DNA of 64,000 bases, taken from the NCBI GenBank assembly GCA_011525845.1, contig WYBP01000022.1, positions 1 to 64,000 on the forward strand, read 5' to 3'. Both the position numbers and the translations under genes were made by a program. This DNA comes from Gemmatimonadaceae bacterium (GTDB taxonomy: Bacteria > Gemmatimonadota > Gemmatimonadetes > Gemmatimonadales > Gemmatimonadaceae). Positions 60,993 through 64,000 of this stretch are shown piece by piece. The notes beneath the pieces are model-generated. The model was not told where the DNA came from, made no database searches, and saw only the letters and a program-made list of their open reading frames with translations. Numbering within the stretch: the stretch's first letter is position 1; each line of letters opens with the position of its first letter.

Positions 60993-63517
60993 CGGGCGAC
61001 GCGGCCGCCGCGCGATGGAAGCGGGTGCGGGAGCTCTTCGACGAGGCGCTGGAGCGCGCGCCGGAGGAACGCGAGGCGTTCCTCGTCGGCATCCGCGCGG
61101 AGGACCCCTCGCTCGCCGCCGACGTCGCCGCGCTCGTCGACGCGGACGCGCGCGCGGCCGAGCGACTTGGCCACGCGGTGCGCGATGCGGCCGCGCTCGC
61201 CGTGGGGATGCAGGAGCAGCCCTGGGAGGGCCGCCGCGTCGGACCCTGGCGCCTCGTGCGCGAGCTGGGCAAGGGTGGGATGGGCGCCGTCTACCTCGCG
61301 GAGCGCGTGGACGGCGCCTTCACGCAGCAGGTGGCGCTGAAGCTGATCCGCCGCGGGATGGGCTCCGACCAGATCCTCCGGCGCTTCGAGGCGGAGCGCC
61401 AGATCCTCGCGCGGCTCGAGCATTCGAGCATCGCGCGGCTCGTGGACGGCGGCCTCACCCCGGACGGACATCCCTGGTTCGCGATGGAGCTCGTGGAGGG
61501 AGACCCGATCGACCGCTACTGCAGCGCGCACGGGCTCGACGTGAAGGCGCGGCTCCGCCTCTTTATCGACGTCTGCCGCGCGGTGGGTTTCGCGCACTCG
61601 CGACTGGTGGTGCATCGCGACCTGAAGCCGGACAACATCCTGGTGTCACAGGCGGGACAGGTCCGGCTGCTCGACTTCGGGATCGCGAAGGTGATCGAGG
61701 ACGGCGCCGATGCGGGCACGCTCACGCGCACCGGCCTGCGCCTGATGACCCCGGGATACGCGTCGCCGGAGCAGGTGCGCGGCGAGCCGGTGGACACCAC
61801 CACGGACATCTACTCGCTGGGTGTCATCCTGTACGAGCTGCTCACCGGCGAGCGCCCGCTGGAGCTGGAGGGGAAGTCGCTGGGCGAGCTCGAGCGCATC
61901 GTGAGCGAGACGATCCCGGCTCCGCCCAGCGCCCGCGTCGGCCCGACGAGCCGCCTGCGGCGCGTGCTCGCGGGCGACCTCGACGTGATCTGCCTCAAGG
62001 CGCTCCGGAAGGAGCCCGAGCGCCGCTACGGCACCGTCGAGGCGCTCCTCGACGACGTGCAGCGGCACCTGGACGGTCGTCCGGTGCTCGCGCGCCCCGA
62101 CACCTGGCGCTATCGCGTGCGCAAGTTCGCGACGCGCAACCGCTACGCCGTGGCCGCCACCGCGGCGGGCGTCGTCATGCTCGCTTCGATGACCGGCGTC
62201 TACCTCACCGGCGTGGCGGCCGAGCGCGACGTGGCACGGGCGGAATCCGCCAAGGCGGCGGAGGTGGTGCGATTCCTCCAGGGGCTCTTCGAGGTCTCCG
62301 ACCCGTCAGAGTCGCGCGGGGACTCGGTGACGGCCCGCGAACTGCTCGACGCGGGCGCGGCGCGGATCGAGCGCGAGCTGGCGGGTGAGCCCGAGGTGCA
62401 GGCCACCATGATGCGCGTGATCGGCGAGGTATACGCGTCGATCGGGCTCGCCGAGCGCGGCCTCCCGCTCATCGCCGGGGCGCTCGAGCGGCATCGCGCG
62501 CTGTACGGGAACCTGCACGCCGAGACGGCCAGCAGCGCGCTCGCCCTCGGCGTCCTCCGGCAGGACCTCGGCGAGCTCGAGGCGGCGGGGCCCCTCATCA
62601 AGGAGGCGGTCGTCACGCGCACCGCGCTCTTCGGCACTCCGCACGCGGAGGTGAGCCGGGCGCTCCGCGACCTCTCGTTCTGGGAGGAGACGCGCGGTGA
62701 CGAGGCGGAGGCCGAGCGGCTCCTGGTGGAGGCGCTCGCGCAGGACCGGCAGCTCTTCGCCCCGGACGACGAGCGCGTCGTCGATGCGCTGGTGCGGCTC
62801 GGTGGCCTGCGCCGCCGCATGGGGAAGCGCGTCGAGGCGGAGCCCGTGCTGCGCGAGGGACTGGCCGCGCAGCGCCGCATCCATGGCGACACCCACCCGC
62901 GCGTGGCGAGTACCATGCGGAACCTCGGCTCGCTCCTCCGCGACCTGGACCGGCACGAGGAGGCCGAGTCGCTCTACATCGGCACCATCGCGATCCTGCG
63001 CGCACTCCATGGACCGGTGCACCCGGAGGTGGCCGTCGCCCTGAACAGCTACGCGATCCTCCTCGCGAACGTGGGGAAGGTGGAGCGGGCGATCGAGGCG
63101 CAGCGCGAGATCATCGCGCAGTTCGACGCGATCTACGGTGGCCCGCATCCGAACACGGCCGCCGCGCACCACAACCTCGCCGAGGCGTACCGGTCCGCCG
63201 GCCGCTTCGACGACGCCGAGCGCTCCTTCCGGCGCGCCATCGATGTGCAGGTCGCGGTGTTGCCGCCGGGGCACCCCAACCTCGCGCGGCCCTGGCAGGG
63301 GCTCGGCAACCTGTTCCGCGACCAGCGGAAGTTCGTCGAGTCCGAGCGCGCGTTCCGTCGCGCCCTCGAGATCCGCCGCGCCGCGCTGCCACGGGGGCAT
63401 TCCCTTCGACTGGAGACGCTCCGCTCCCTGATGCTCGTGGCCGAGGACCGCGGCTCGAGTGATGCCGCAGCGGGGTACCGGGAGCAGTTCGAGGCGGAGG
63501 AATCCGCGCGCCCGTAG
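60989..63517 (+). CDS. Membrane Ser/Thr protein kinase with extracytoplasmic TPR domain
   Basis: An 842-residue Hanks-type kinase. Kinase domain about residues 85-365: Gly-loop ELGKGGMGAVYLAE, Lys in VALKLIRRG, catalytic loop VVHRDLKPDNIL, DFG in LLDFGIAK, and APE-equivalent TPGYASPEQ. One transmembrane helix follows (about 390-412, AVAATAAGVVMLASMTGVYL). The remainder is tetratricopeptide repeats of the kinesin-light-chain type (for example HPRVASTMRNLGSLLRDLDR, HPNTAAAHHNLAEAYRSAGR). It likely signals to the ECF sigma factor translated just before it. Confidence 0.92.
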   Translation: MTGDAAAARWKRVRELFDEALERAPEEREAFLVGIRAEDPSLAADVAALVDADARAAERLGHAVRDAAALAVGMQEQPWEGRRVGPWRLVRELGKGGMGAVYLAERVDGAFTQQVALKLIRRGMGSDQILRRFEAERQILARLEHSSIARLVDGGLTPDGHPWFAMELVEGDPIDRYCSAHGLDVKARLRLFIDVCRAVGFAHSRLVVHRDLKPDNILVSQAGQVRLLDFGIAKVIEDGADAGTLTRTGLRLMTPGYASPEQVRGEPVDTTTDIYSLGVILYELLTGERPLELEGKSLGELERIVSETIPAPPSARVGPTSRLRRVLAGDLDVICLKALRKEPERRYGTVEALLDDVQRHLDGRPVLARPDTWRYRVRKFATRNRYAVAATAAGVVMLASMTGVYLTGVAAERDVARAESAKAAEVVRFLQGLFEVSDPSESRGDSVTARELLDAGAARIERELAGEPEVQATMMRVIGEVYASIGLAERGLPLIAGALERHRALYGNLHAETASSALALGVLRQDLGELEAAGPLIKEAVVTRTALFGTPHAEVSRALRDLSFWEETRGDEAEAERLLVEALAQDRQLFAPDDERVVDALVRLGGLRRRMGKRVEAEPVLREGLAAQRRIHGDTHPRVASTMRNLGSLLRDLDRHEEAESLYIGTIAILRALHGPVHPEVAVALNSYAILLANVGKVERAIEAQREIIAQFDAIYGGPHPNTAAAHHNLAEAYRSAGRFDDAERSFRRAIDVQVAVLPPGHPNLARPWQGLGNLFRDQRKFVESERAFRRALEIRRAALPRGHSLRLETLRSLMLVAEDRGSSDAAAGYREQFEAEESARP

Positions 63518-63558
63518 ATTGCTGGACCACATCCACCCCGTTCCGTCCCGAGACGTCC

Positions 63559-64000
63559 ATGCATCCGAACATCGCCCGCCTGCTCGTCATCCTCGCGTGC
63601 CTCGTCGCCCTCGATGTACCGGCCGGCGCGCAGGACCGCCTCAAGTCCATGCCCGGCTACGAGCAGTTCGCGGCCATGGCGCCGAAGATCGCGGGCGCGG
63701 TCAATTCGGGCGCAGTCGTCGGCCAGTGGACGGAGGACGGCAAGAGCTTCGAGTTCGCACGCGACGGCAAGCGCTGGCGCTTCGATGTGGCCACGGGGAA
63801 GGTCGCCGAGGCGACCGCGGCCACGACGAATGGCGGCCCCGTCGGACGGCGCGCCGGCCCCGCCCGCGGCCGCCAGTCCACCGAGGCCTGGTCCGCCGAC
63901 TCGTCGATGAAGGCGATCTACAAGGACCGCAACCTGTATGTGGCGAACCGCGACGGGTCGGGGGAGCGGCAGCTCACCACCGACGGGAGCGAGACCAACC
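63559..64000 (+). CDS. S9 (dipeptidyl peptidase IV-like) peptidase, N-terminal part
   Basis: An open frame that runs off the window. The first 147 residues contain a signal peptide (to about residue 25, ending PAGAQ), a repeat-containing linker, then the first blades of a DPP IV-type beta-propeller: STEAWSADSSMKAIYKDRNL and the diagnostic VANRDGSGERQLTTDGSE. The catalytic Ser-Asp-His domain would lie beyond 64000. It follows the kinase by 41 bp and is probably co-transcribed. Confidence 0.85.
   Translation, partial: MHPNIARLLVILACLVALDVPAGAQDRLKSMPGYEQFAAMAPKIAGAVNSGAVVGQWTEDGKSFEFARDGKRWRFDVATGKVAEATAATTNGGPVGRRAGPARGRQSTEAWSADSSMKAIYKDRNLYVANRDGSGERQLTTDGSETN

Overview
The window is a very GC-rich bacterial chromosome segment with dense, often overlapping genes (many ATGA stop-start junctions). 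I infer a Gemmatimonadota or Acidobacteriota-type soil or sediment bacterium. The reasons are the many secreted amidohydrolase, M20, DUF885 and S9 peptidases, the acidobacterial-style ECF sigma factor coupled to a TPR-tailed Ser/Thr kinase, secreted RidA and cytochrome c proteins, and two-membrane (TolC/RND) systems. No rRNA or marker gene is present to fix the phylum.

Layout. 1-13.3 kb holds ordinary chromosome: an ABC ATPase tail, a UPF0182 membrane protein, an ExbD relic, an M20 peptidase, a DUF4350-like protein, a secreted amidohydrolase, a copZ-csoR copper-sensing pair with a textbook CsoR-type operator, a PLP dehydratase, RidA, cytochrome c, a Tat-exported FAD oxidoreductase and an NHL-repeat protein. 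13.3-20.0 kb holds a DUF885 peptidase and a divergent copper-resistance locus (CopC-CopD fusion and NTF2-like protein facing a multicopper oxidase and CopB).

20.1-24.6 kb is a composite mobile element that I delimit from the sequence. It has 25-bp perfect terminal inverted repeats (20125-20149 and 24562-24586) flanked by a near-perfect 8-bp target duplication. It carries an IS1595-family transposase (frameshifted) and passengers: a Panacea-domain antitoxin with a small putative toxin, a small basic protein, a class II tRNA with a contradictory anticodon loop, and an XRE-ImmA regulator with an unknown partner. Immediately right of it lie a 21-unit, 21-bp minisatellite, an orphan gene and a single-chain type IIG-like restriction-modification enzyme.

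29.8-49.0 kb is a heavy-metal island: BlaI/BlaR1-like sensor pair, P1B-3 (CPH) copper ATPase, a CzcCBA-type divalent-metal RND operon ending in a P1B-2 Zn/Cd ATPase, a DUF4198 protein and a CusCBA-type copper RND operon. A 15-bp dyad (TTTAC-N5-GTAAA type) occurs three times, only in front of copper genes, and is a candidate shared copper operator.

49.0-64.0 kb returns to chromosome-like content: PQQ dehydrogenase, cytochrome c and HupE/UreJ operon; an NHL protein; a zinc alcohol dehydrogenase; a two-lipoprotein operon including a cholesterol-dependent-cytolysin-like protein fused to a seven-repeat FG-GAP/VCBS propeller; and an ECF sigma/kinase/S9 peptidase cluster that runs off the window.
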